Shown: piece after piece, positions 7,444 to 17,838 of the stretch
How the letters are laid out: every line of letters starts with the position of its first letter
Position numbering within the stretch: position 1 is the first letter of the stretch
Source: Microbulbifer sp. ALW1
GTDB taxonomy: Bacteria; Pseudomonadota; Gammaproteobacteria; Pseudomonadales; Cellvibrionaceae
DNA: 64,000 nt
Assembly: GCF_009903625.1 (NCBI RefSeq)
Contig: NZ_CP047569.1
Location: forward strand, 2,768,501-2,832,500
Direction of reading: 5' to 3'
Notes under the pieces: generated by a model
Databases searched by the model: none
Told to the model about the DNA's origin: nothing
What the model saw: the letters and a program-made list of their open reading frames with translations, nothing else
Position numbers and translations under genes: made by a program

Positions 7444-8652
7444 ATGCCTGTAAAAATGGTAATCAATGGCAATGCGCCTGCCGGCACGGTGCCGGTGAAG
7501 ATATACACCGAAGACGTGGAAAACGCCGCATTGCAACAACTGAAAAATATTGCCCAGCTGCCCATTATTCACTCCCATGTGGCGGCGATGCCGGATGTGC
7601 ATATGGGTATTGGCGCTACGGTCGGGTCTGTTATTCCAACGGTCGGGGCGATTATTCCGGCGGCAGTGGGTGTGGATATTGGTTGCGGGATGAATGCGGT
7701 GCGCACCTCCCTTAACGCCAATCAATTGCCCGACAACCTGAAGCCGTTGCGGGATGCGATCGAGCGGTGTGTACCGGTGGGTTTTGCCCGCCACAAGCGG
7801 ATCAGTGCGCGTGAGGCCGCGGCCCAGAAGCTGGCTTTCGGTGCGGATCTGTTGTTTGCCAAACACCCACAATTACTGAAAAAGCTGCGCAATCCACAGG
7901 AAACCTGGGTAACCCAGCTGGGAACCCTGGGTGGCGGCAATCACTTTATCGAGATCTGTCTCGATGAAAACAACCGGGTCTGGGTGATGCTGCACTCCGG
8001 GAGCCGGGGTATTGGAAATGCCATTGGCCAGCACTTTATCCAGCTCGCCAAGCGCGATATGGAAGGGCATATGCACAACCTGCCGGATCGCGACCTGGCC
8101 TACTTCAGTGAAGGCAATGCGCACTTTGATGACTATATCGAGGCGGTGCACTGGGCCCAGGAATACGCGCGGGTGAACCGGCAGGAAATGATGAAGCTGG
8201 TTGTAGGTGTACTGCAGCAGCAGCTGCCGCCGTTTACGCTGGAGTCCGAGGCGATCAACTGCCACCACAATTACGTGGTGCGGGAGCAGCACTTCGGGCG
8301 CGATGTGTTTGTAACGCGCAAGGGGGCAATCAGTGCGCAGAGGGACCAGCTGGGAATTATCCCCGGATCCATGGGGGCGCGCTCCTATATTGTCCGGGGG
8401 CTGGGTAATGCGGAGTCTTTCTGTTCCTGTGCCCATGGGGCAGGGCGGCGCATGAGCCGTACTGCGGCGCGCAAACGCTTTACCCGGGAAGATCTGGAGG
8501 CCCAGACACGCGGAGTACAGTGCCGCAAGGACAAAGGAGTCATCGATGAAATTCCCGCGGCGTACAAGGATATCGACCAGGTAATGGAGAATCAGCGCGA
8601 TCTGGTGGATGTGGTGCATACCCTGAAGCAGGTGATCTGTATCAAGGGGTAA
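7444..8652 (+). CDS. rtcB: RtcB family RNA ligase
   Basis: A 402-residue RtcB (E. coli 408), which joins RNA 2',3'-cyclic phosphate or 3'-phosphate ends to 5'-OH ends using GTP and Mn2+, repairing cleaved tRNA or rRNA. All active-site motifs are intact: VDIGCGM with Asp78 and Cys81, GGGNHFIE with His167, HSGSRG with His184, CHHNYV, IPGSMG, and AHGAGR with His331, the residue that carries GMP. No rtcA cyclase or RtcR activator lies next to it, unlike the E. coli operon. The start ATG has AGGGACGAG upstream. The gene sits behind an attenuator-like leader and ahead of a small basic protein. Confidence 0.95.
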   Translation: MPVKMVINGNAPAGTVPVKIYTEDVENAALQQLKNIAQLPIIHSHVAAMPDVHMGIGATVGSVIPTVGAIIPAAVGVDIGCGMNAVRTSLNANQLPDNLKPLRDAIERCVPVGFARHKRISAREAAAQKLAFGADLLFAKHPQLLKKLRNPQETWVTQLGTLGGGNHFIEICLDENNRVWVMLHSGSRGIGNAIGQHFIQLAKRDMEGHMHNLPDRDLAYFSEGNAHFDDYIEAVHWAQEYARVNRQEMMKLVVGVLQQQLPPFTLESEAINCHHNYVVREQHFGRDVFVTRKGAISAQRDQLGIIPGSMGARSYIVRGLGNAESFCSCAHGAGRRMSRTAARKRFTREDLEAQTRGVQCRKDKGVIDEIPAAYKDIDQVMENQRDLVDVVHTLKQVICIKG

Positions 8653-8674
8653 ATAATCTTATAAGGAGACGTTA

Positions 8675-8887
8675 TTGAAGAAGAAAGCGGATCGGAAAAT
8701 ATCCATTCATATTTCCGCAAAAGAACGGCGCAACCCGGGCAATCCGGTTGCGCAAAACCCGCTGTTACGCAAAGGTGGTGCCCATGTGCGGGCAAAGTCT
8801 GCCGATCGTTTTGACAGCAAACAACAAACCAGAAAAGCAGCGCGGGAGTGGGATAACTCCCGCGGCTGCCATTCCCTAGCCGGTTAA
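8675..8887 (+). CDS. Small basic protein downstream of rtcB
   Basis: A 70-residue, strongly basic protein starting from TTG at 8675, with AAGGAG at 8662-8667 and only 22 nt after rtcB. It has a PVAQNPLLRKGGAH centre and a lysine/arginine-rich tail, which suggests contact with RNA or the ribosome. I do not recognise the family with certainty. A strong hairpin at 8833-8869 falls within codons 54-65, so transcripts may end inside the frame. That arrangement recalls ArfA genes, but the sequence match to ArfA is too weak for the name. Confidence 0.5.
   Translation: MKKKADRKISIHISAKERRNPGNPVAQNPLLRKGGAHVRAKSADRFDSKQQTRKAAREWDNSRGCHSLAG
8833..8869 (-). terminator. Intrinsic terminator for the M4 protease gene
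   Basis: CGCGGGAGT and ACTCCCGCG pair perfectly (9 bp), extended by GCAG/CTGC with one bulged base. Read on the minus strand the stem is followed by TTTTCTGGTTTGTT. It lies about 30 nt past the protease stop, and also inside the last codons of the small plus-strand gene. Confidence 0.7.
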
Positions 8888-8900
8888 TTGCTGGTTAGCC

Positions 8901-11552
<2,652 letters not shown>

Positions 11553-14402
11553 ATGAGTTCGACGGGAAAAGCACAGAGAAAGACGTATAGGGAGACGTAT
11601 AGGAATACGTATAAAAAGGCGCTTAGAATAGGTGCGCACAATAACGACTCATTAATTCCGGTTGTACTGATGTCAGAACCTCTGCACGCATTGATCGAGT
11701 ATTTCCGCCGTTGCTACCGGGCGGACAGTTATGATCTCTCCCTTTCTAATATCGCGAAATTACCCGCAAACCGTCGGATGTATATTCACGGTGAAGATAC
11801 CTTGGGCTCGGGCGATTTACATCGAATCCCCATGGTTGGCGATGCGGCCGAGAAACTTGCCGAGTTGACCGATAGCTACCGCCGCGAACGCCGGCTGATA
11901 TACGGCGCTTTTCTGATCTCCGGCAGCCTGTCGAATGCGACGGGAATTTCCCGCTTGCGCAAAATATGCGCGCCGCTGATTTACGTACCCGTGTCCTTTG
12001 TCAAAGACGATGACCTCTTCATCGAGGCGGATGCCAGTGATGTGCGGGTGAACCTGCCGCTTTTGCGAAATCTGCTGAAGCCGGATGTGGACGCATCCGT
12101 AGTTGATCAATTTCCGCCGCTTCGTTGGCCTATGGGCACCAGCCAGATTACCGCCATCGGGCGCTGGCTGGAGCGTTACAGCGTGGTCGATGACCTGCAG
12201 GAGCTGGGACGTTGGCCCCGGCTATTGGATGGCCCGGAACTCAATCAGCGTATTGCCGGTTCTGCGCTCCGGGTGAGTGCCGCTTGCTGTGTGGTGCTTG
12301 CGGATCGCTCCCGGGGCGTGCGGGGTGTTTTGCATGAACTCGGGGCACTGGTCGAGGCACCAACGCATTCCGCACCGGTTATGCAGCTATTGGGGCAGAG
12401 CACGCCAGTGTCGAAACCTTCTGTCAGCGCGCCCGAGTCGATTCCGGCCCTGTTGTCTGATTCGCAGATTCGGGGGATGGATAGTGCCGCGCACAACACC
12501 CTCAGCCTGGTGTCGGGCCCGCCGGGCACCGGTAAGAGTTACACCATTGCGGCCATTGCGATCGACCGTATTTTACAGGGCGAGTCGGTGCTGATTGTCT
12601 CCAAGACGCGGCACGCGGTGGATGTGGTGGGCCAGAAACTGGCCGACACTTTCGGCTTGCAGGCCGGCGTGGTGAGTGCGGGTAGCGAGGGACTCTCCCG
12701 GGGGCTGAAGGCCCATCTGGATTCCCTGTTGAAGGAGGGGCTGCCGGCAGATCTCGGCTCTCTCTCAGAGGCTAAAAGTCATGTGGTGTCCTGCCGCAAA
12801 CGTTTGATGGCTACCGAACGACGATTCGTCAAATCCCTGAAGTTGTCTACGGTCTCCGGCGTTGGGGGGCTTCCGGGATGGTGGGGCAGATTCGTCGGTG
12901 CACTTTCTGGCGCCACACGAAATATTGAAGAGCTGTGGATGTTGCGGGAAAGCATCGGCAAGGATCGCGAAAATTTCGAGGCGGCTGCCAAAGCTTACCT
13001 GAACTGCGCGCGAAATCACTGCCTGGCCCGCCTATTGGAAAAGCAGCGCGGGACCCTGTCTCTCTTTAACCAGGCGCTTCGCTCGCGTACATCAAAACGG
13101 CAGGCTGAGCGGTTTGCGCAGCTGAATTTTGACGCGGTGTTGCAGGCCTACCCAATCTGGCTCGTCGGGCTGGATGAGGTAAGCGATACCTTGCCCAATC
13201 TCCGGGAAATGTTCGACCTGGTGATTTTTGATGAAGCGACGCAGTGCGATATCGCAAGCGCCTTGCCGGCACTGCAACGGGCAAAGCGCGCGGTCATCGT
13301 GGGCGATGGCAAGCAGTTGCGGCATGTATCATTTCTTTCGCGCGGTATGCAGGCAGGTATCTGGTGCGATGTGATGAGCGAAAAGGGTGGCCCTCCCTCG
13401 CGCTACAGCTATCGGGAACATTCTTTGCTGGATCTGACATCGGATGTCATCGAACGGCAATCGGCGATTACGATGCTCGACGAACATTACCGCAGCAAGC
13501 CCGACCTGATCAGCTTCAGTAACGCGCAATTTTACGGTGGACGTCTGAAAATTATGCAGTCCCGGCCGGGTACGGCCAGTGATTCGGGGCTGGCGTTTCG
13601 TAAGGTCGATGGCAAGCGCAAGGCCAACGGCAGAAATGCGGAGGAGTGCGAGGAAGTACTGGCCGAGTTGCATGGTCACCTAGCGCAATATGCACACTTA
13701 CCCTTGGTGCCTTCGGTGGGGGTCCTGTCGCCATACCGGGATCAGGCGGAATTCCTGGACACGGAGATACGCAAAACACTGAGCGCCCGGGACCTGGAGC
13801 GGATGTCGTTGCGGGTGGCCACACCTTATGGTTTCCAGGGCGAGGAGCGCGATGTGATGCTGCTATCTATGGGTATCGACGCAGCAAGCGCCCGTGCCGG
13901 TAGTTACCTGAATCGGCCGGATATGTTTAATGTGGCGATCACCCGAGCGCGAAAACGTCAGCTGGTGATTCACTCCATTGACGGCGGTGATTTGAGTGAC
14001 AGTAACCTGTTTGCGCGCTTCTTGAGCCACGATCACTACAGCCTGGATACCCGCGAAAAAGAGAGTGCCTGCGCATTTGCCGAGGAAGTCCGCGGCGCGC
14101 TAGCAGAGAAGGAGATCCATTGCTGGGTAGGTTATACGGTCGCAGGGCATGAGATTGACTTGTTGTGCGAACGAGATGGCCGGTTAATCGGCATTGACCT
14201 GATCGGCTATCCCGGGGAATTCCGCGATTTTCTTCGCTTACCGGTTTATCAGGCATTACATCGAGCGGGTATTCCGCTTCTTCCATTACCTTACTGTCAG
14301 TGGCGGGAAAACCAGGCAGGTGTCGTCAGTCTTTTGGCGGGTTTGTGGCTTGACCAGGAAAGCTGTCCGTCAAACAGTGTGGGGGTTCCGGAGGCGCAGT
14401 GA
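11553..14402 (+). CDS. SF1 DNA2/NAM7-like helicase with C-terminal nuclease-like domain
   Basis: A 949-residue protein starting at ATG 11553 (GGAAG upstream; a GTG at 11505 is less likely). Superfamily 1 helicase motifs: Walker A GPPGTGKS near residue 321, then about 180 residues of insert, FDEATQCD (motif II) near 558, GDGKQLRH, LDEHYRS, TPYGFQGEERDV and NVAITRARKR. The last 100 residues resemble a restriction-endonuclease fold of the kind fused to such helicases (EIDLLCERDGRLIGIDLIG), but the usual E-x-K is replaced by D-L-I, so nuclease activity is doubtful. The N terminus holds a threefold TY repeat. Likely acts on DNA or RNA in repair or anti-phage defence; target unknown. Confidence 0.85.
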   Translation: MSSTGKAQRKTYRETYRNTYKKALRIGAHNNDSLIPVVLMSEPLHALIEYFRRCYRADSYDLSLSNIAKLPANRRMYIHGEDTLGSGDLHRIPMVGDAAEKLAELTDSYRRERRLIYGAFLISGSLSNATGISRLRKICAPLIYVPVSFVKDDDLFIEADASDVRVNLPLLRNLLKPDVDASVVDQFPPLRWPMGTSQITAIGRWLERYSVVDDLQELGRWPRLLDGPELNQRIAGSALRVSAACCVVLADRSRGVRGVLHELGALVEAPTHSAPVMQLLGQSTPVSKPSVSAPESIPALLSDSQIRGMDSAAHNTLSLVSGPPGTGKSYTIAAIAIDRILQGESVLIVSKTRHAVDVVGQKLADTFGLQAGVVSAGSEGLSRGLKAHLDSLLKEGLPADLGSLSEAKSHVVSCRKRLMATERRFVKSLKLSTVSGVGGLPGWWGRFVGALSGATRNIEELWMLRESIGKDRENFEAAAKAYLNCARNHCLARLLEKQRGTLSLFNQALRSRTSKRQAERFAQLNFDAVLQAYPIWLVGLDEVSDTLPNLREMFDLVIFDEATQCDIASALPALQRAKRAVIVGDGKQLRHVSFLSRGMQAGIWCDVMSEKGGPPSRYSYREHSLLDLTSDVIERQSAITMLDEHYRSKPDLISFSNAQFYGGRLKIMQSRPGTASDSGLAFRKVDGKRKANGRNAEECEEVLAELHGHLAQYAHLPLVPSVGVLSPYRDQAEFLDTEIRKTLSARDLERMSLRVATPYGFQGEERDVMLLSMGIDAASARAGSYLNRPDMFNVAITRARKRQLVIHSIDGGDLSDSNLFARFLSHDHYSLDTREKESACAFAEEVRGALAEKEIHCWVGYTVAGHEIDLLCERDGRLIGIDLIGYPGEFRDFLRLPVYQALHRAGIPLLPLPYCQWRENQAGVVSLLAGLWLDQESCPSNSVGVPEAQ
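11584..11617 (+). repeat. Three imperfect 12-bp tandem repeats in the helicase N terminus
   Basis: The element ACGTATAGGGAG / ACGTATAGGAAT / ACGTATAAAAAG repeats in frame and encodes TYRE, TYRN, TYKK. Being a multiple of 3 it can change copy number without breaking the frame. Confidence 0.5.
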
Positions 14403-14449
14403 GCCGGTTGATATCGTTGTAGATACGTGATTTTCGCAAGTGCGGCGCA

Positions 14450-15097
14450 TCACACCCTGTGCCTGGGTCCGGCATATTCTGTAGAGGTCGCCCGCGTTAC
14501 TGGCTGTACGGAAAGCGGGTAGCCCGCAACTTCTTTGTCGGGATGGAGGTACGGCTCAAACACCGCCGTATCTTCATCTGACCCCAACCACCGCTCAATA
14601 AAGTCCGCTTTATCTGGGGCAATCATCGGGAAGCTTTTCTCGTGAAACTGCTTGGTATCCGGGTGGGCGTCCAGGGTGATAATGCTGCAGCTCACTGTTT
14701 CCCCCCACGTCTTATATAGCCCACAGAAAAAGAAGGGGGCGTGGTCTCCGAAACAGAATTCCACTGGATTTTTACCGTTCTGGCTCTCTACCCAGGCCGT
14801 TGCGGGAATCAGGCAGCGAGATTTGCGGTACTCGGGCCGCTGCCCCAGCTTTTTCCAGTTGCTGTTGATGGACCAGTACTTTTTGTGCGGCTTCCAGCTG
14901 TCGCCTTCGCGCTGCAGATACAGGTGCCAGATTGCACTTTCTACTGAGGGGGCGCCATGTCGGGCAGTGACGATACTCACTCGCGACGTGGGGCGCTGCC
15001 GGCGGCCGAAGATCAAATTTTGGGGGTGATGAATGCCATGTTCCTCGACAAATCGCTCCAGGCCCGCGTGATCATCGGCATCAAATAGGCTGCACAT
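14450..15097 (-). CDS. SRAP/HMCES-type SOS response-associated protein (YedK-like), divergent
   Basis: A 215-residue SRAP protein, the family that crosslinks to abasic sites in single-stranded DNA through the amino-terminal cysteine. Cys2 follows the initiator Met as required, Glu104 sits in CLIPATAWVE and His152 in FHEKSFP. Several positions differ from the standard family: MCSLF replaces MCGRF, the Asn motif reads SINSN, and HEKSFP replaces HDRMP, so this is a diverged member. It is transcribed toward the helicase gene with only 47 nt between stops. Abasic-site shielding is likely; direct SOS control is not shown by a clear LexA box. Confidence 0.85.
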   Translation of the reverse strand: MCSLFDADDHAGLERFVEEHGIHHPQNLIFGRRQRPTSRVSIVTARHGAPSVESAIWHLYLQREGDSWKPHKKYWSINSNWKKLGQRPEYRKSRCLIPATAWVESQNGKNPVEFCFGDHAPFFFCGLYKTWGETVSCSIITLDAHPDTKQFHEKSFPMIAPDKADFIERWLGSDEDTAVFEPYLHPDKEVAGYPLSVQPVTRATSTEYAGPRHRV

Positions 15098-15325
15098 TTG
15101 ACTGATATTTCTCCGTGACAGATGCAGTTCAGCATATTATCGATTTCACCTGCTTGCACTGATCATCAGCGCGGGGCGTCTCTATCGGGAATTGCCCCAA
15201 GATGAAGGGGGTGGCGAAGGGATGTATACTGCGACATCTGCGTGAAGGCTTTGATCATTTTGATGCCATCACGTTCCGTCGCCAAGGGAGTAGCTGGCGG
15301 CTGTAAATCCTTCAAGGCTTACAGG

Positions 15326-17758
15326 ATGTATATGCAAAAATTCCTCGCACCGCTGGTTCTTCTCGTATTGTCCATTTCGCTGGCCGCCTGTGGTGGCGGT
15401 GGCTCTGATGGCGGTAGCGATTCCGGCGACCCGGTTCGCCCGCCGGTCTCCAATGATGAAGAAGATTTCTCTGAACCTGTAATCCAGATTGACGCGCCAT
15501 TAAGCACCGTCGACCGCGCATCAATGCGCTTTATCAGCGGATCCACACTGGCCGCGTTGGAGCTAGCCCGTCAGACGTACGGCCTCTGGTGGAAGGGGGA
15601 CTTGCTGCAACAGCTGGATAAAGGGGTTACCCGGGACAACTGCGATCACAAAGGTTCTTTCGAGCTGGAGGTAAACAGTGATCGCACCCGTATGGTCGAG
15701 CGATATGACCAGTGCGGCCTCACCCTGGATGGAGAGCTTGTCACCGTCAATGGCCGTGTTCTTACCGAGTTCTCCGGTATCGGCGATGACGGCACTTTTC
15801 GGGTCAGATCTGTATATCGTGATTACTCAGTGGCCAACTCAATGGAAGAGGAATTGCTGGAAGCTGTCATTGTATTTAATGGCGGCATCTCTGCGGGGAG
15901 TGATTTCCAGCCTTCTTTCGACCTGAATCTAAGGGCTGACAATACGGTGGACGGCACCCTGAGAGTGAAGAATTTTCGCTTTCAACTAGACGATGGTGGC
16001 CTGTTTTCCGAATCACTGTCGACCATTCATCTGGCCAGTGGGCAAGTGGCACTCGATTCTCATATCAACGTGATGCTGAACGGTTCCGAGCAAGATCGAA
16101 TCGATGTTCAGGGAGCTGGGGCAGCGACGGGATCACTGGAGCTTCGCAATGAAGGTGTCGCCGTGGCACTGGACGTGCAGCCAGACGGGCAGGGGGATTA
16201 TTCGCTCTTCTTTCCCATGGCAGAAATAGACGGTATGGAGTTTTTCAGTGCCGCAGAATCGGTGCCTGAATTGCGCCGTACTTTTGTTGAAGAGGCTTTT
16301 CTTAAAGAATTGCTCGAAGATGAGTCATTTGAGTTTTCGGTATTGGACTACTTCCGCAATAGCGACGGCCGGTTACTGGAATTTCGCTTGGACATTAGCC
16401 AGATACTGCCGGAAAACGCATTTGGTGAGGAGCGGGAAGGGTTCGTTGCTCCCGAATATCAGCTGGGGAACCTGGGGGGTGGTGATTTTCAGTTTTCAGC
16501 CGGTGGCCTGAATGTCAATGAGGTCCGCTTCTATTTTGAAGGCTATGCCCAGAACGCTGCAGAGACGGAAAGCCCGGAGCCCTTGGAGTTCGATCTGTTG
16601 GTATTGCGAGATACCGATGGCGATGGACAGCCGGATAAAGACGACTCCGATGACGACAATGACGGTATCAGTGACTATGACGATGTTTTCCCCAAAGATC
16701 GGAGTGAGTCGAGAGATACCGATGGCGACGGGGTAGGCGATAACCGCGATGAAGATGCCGACAATGATGGCGTCGCTGACGAGGAAGATGATTACCCTCT
16801 GGATCGTCTGTGCCACCTGGCATCCGATGGTAATGGTGAGCGCTGCCGTTTGTGGGATTTCAGTAGCCCGATCTGGTCCAAAAACATTGATCGCAATGGC
16901 GTGGTGTATTACTTCAGCGATTATGGTCGAGAAGTGTGGCGTTGGGATTCTACAACAGGACATTTCCTGGAAACACTTGAGCTGGATCCGAGATTGGTGG
17001 GAGCGAACAGCAATCCGGATTATCTGTTTTACTCGGAAGCCCAGCATGTGCTTTATGCGGGGTATTTGGTGAGCGGCCTCACGAAGATCGACCTTAATAG
17101 TGAACCCTATATCGAGGTCCCCTTCATTCAAGAGCCTGTGTGGCTCGGAGATCAGCGAGTACTGTCGTTTGGGTTGGATATGTCTGGGGATGGCATCGTA
17201 TTCAGTGGCCGGGCTCTCGATCGTATCTACCGGGCTTTCGATAACAGCGGGTCTTTGTTGGATACCTACAATAGGTCGGTGTGGGGTGAAAACCTTGACC
17301 CGCAGTATATACCTTTTGAAATTGCACCTTTCTGTCGAATCGGTATGGCTTTCAATCAGGATATTGGCCTCTTTGCGTTGTTGAGCGCTGCGGAAGAGAC
17401 TCCGGATACAGATGTGTGCGGCGAAATGCGCTCTGTGTGGGGCATCTATCCGGTCGTCTCGCCTGATGGAAACAGGGCGGTGATTGCCGATGGCAGTATT
17501 ATTGACCCCGCGGGAAACGTGCTTTCCACGCAGACGATTCCACTCATGAGCGGTCATGTTTTCTGGACAACCGGTGGTATCTACACCATTGATTCGGATG
17601 AAACCACGGTTTCAAAGTTTGACCCGGATGGTAACTGGGTAAGCAATATCACGATTCCGGAGGATTTTAATCTGGATGAGGTTCTGGCCAATCATCACCA
17701 CATTATTCTGTATGACCACCAGGGTGCACCATTGGTGATCCGGAGTGAGGCTCAGTAA
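15326..17758 (+). CDS. Lipoprotein with thrombospondin type 3 repeats
   Basis: An 810-residue surface or periplasmic lipoprotein. The signal peptide MYMQKFLAPL... ends in the lipobox SLAAC with Cys22, followed by a glycine/serine linker. Residues about 40-425 form a region I do not recognise. About 428-492 carry repeated acidic D-x-D-x-D-G motifs typical of calcium-binding thrombospondin type 3 repeats. The rest may be a beta-propeller-like domain, with repeated short strand patterns (VVYYFSDYGREVWRWD, HVLYAGYLVSG). ATG 15326 fits the signal peptide; a start at 15242 would place 28 extra residues before it. A strong terminator follows immediately. Function unknown. Confidence 0.75.
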   Translation: MYMQKFLAPLVLLVLSISLAACGGGGSDGGSDSGDPVRPPVSNDEEDFSEPVIQIDAPLSTVDRASMRFISGSTLAALELARQTYGLWWKGDLLQQLDKGVTRDNCDHKGSFELEVNSDRTRMVERYDQCGLTLDGELVTVNGRVLTEFSGIGDDGTFRVRSVYRDYSVANSMEEELLEAVIVFNGGISAGSDFQPSFDLNLRADNTVDGTLRVKNFRFQLDDGGLFSESLSTIHLASGQVALDSHINVMLNGSEQDRIDVQGAGAATGSLELRNEGVAVALDVQPDGQGDYSLFFPMAEIDGMEFFSAAESVPELRRTFVEEAFLKELLEDESFEFSVLDYFRNSDGRLLEFRLDISQILPENAFGEEREGFVAPEYQLGNLGGGDFQFSAGGLNVNEVRFYFEGYAQNAAETESPEPLEFDLLVLRDTDGDGQPDKDDSDDDNDGISDYDDVFPKDRSESRDTDGDGVGDNRDEDADNDGVADEEDDYPLDRLCHLASDGNGERCRLWDFSSPIWSKNIDRNGVVYYFSDYGREVWRWDSTTGHFLETLELDPRLVGANSNPDYLFYSEAQHVLYAGYLVSGLTKIDLNSEPYIEVPFIQEPVWLGDQRVLSFGLDMSGDGIVFSGRALDRIYRAFDNSGSLLDTYNRSVWGENLDPQYIPFEIAPFCRIGMAFNQDIGLFALLSAAEETPDTDVCGEMRSVWGIYPVVSPDGNRAVIADGSIIDPAGNVLSTQTIPLMSGHVFWTTGGIYTIDSDETTVSKFDPDGNWVSNITIPEDFNLDEVLANHHHIILYDHQGAPLVIRSEAQ

Positions 17759-17760
17759 TA

Positions 17761-17789
17761 AAAAGCCCCGGTCTAGGCCGGGGCTTTTT
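17761..17789. terminator. Bidirectional terminator between the TSP3 lipoprotein and ppnN
   Basis: AAAAGCCCCGG and CCGGGGCTTTTT form an 11-bp stem with a 6-nt loop and T-runs on both strands, placed between two convergent genes. Confidence 0.9.
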
Positions 17790-17838
17790 GGTCGTGCAAA
17801 ACGATCGGGGTAATCGGAACCTTTACTGAGCCTGTATT

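Noticed and set aside
7247..7453. A 68-codon frame overlapping the rtcB leader
   Set aside because: It runs across the leader hairpins and the terminator and into rtcB in a different frame, with a very short spacer to GGAG; the 11-codon frame at 7252 is better placed.
8675..8887. Naming the small protein ArfA
   Set aside because: The gene layout with a hairpin in frame is suggestive, but the sequence lacks the conserved KGKGSY-type core, so only a descriptive call is given.
16611..16800. Repetitive GAT/GAC-rich stretch that might be a CRISPR or satellite
   Set aside because: It is in frame and encodes calcium-binding D-x-D-x-D-G repeats of the lipoprotein; spacing is irregular and no spacers exist.
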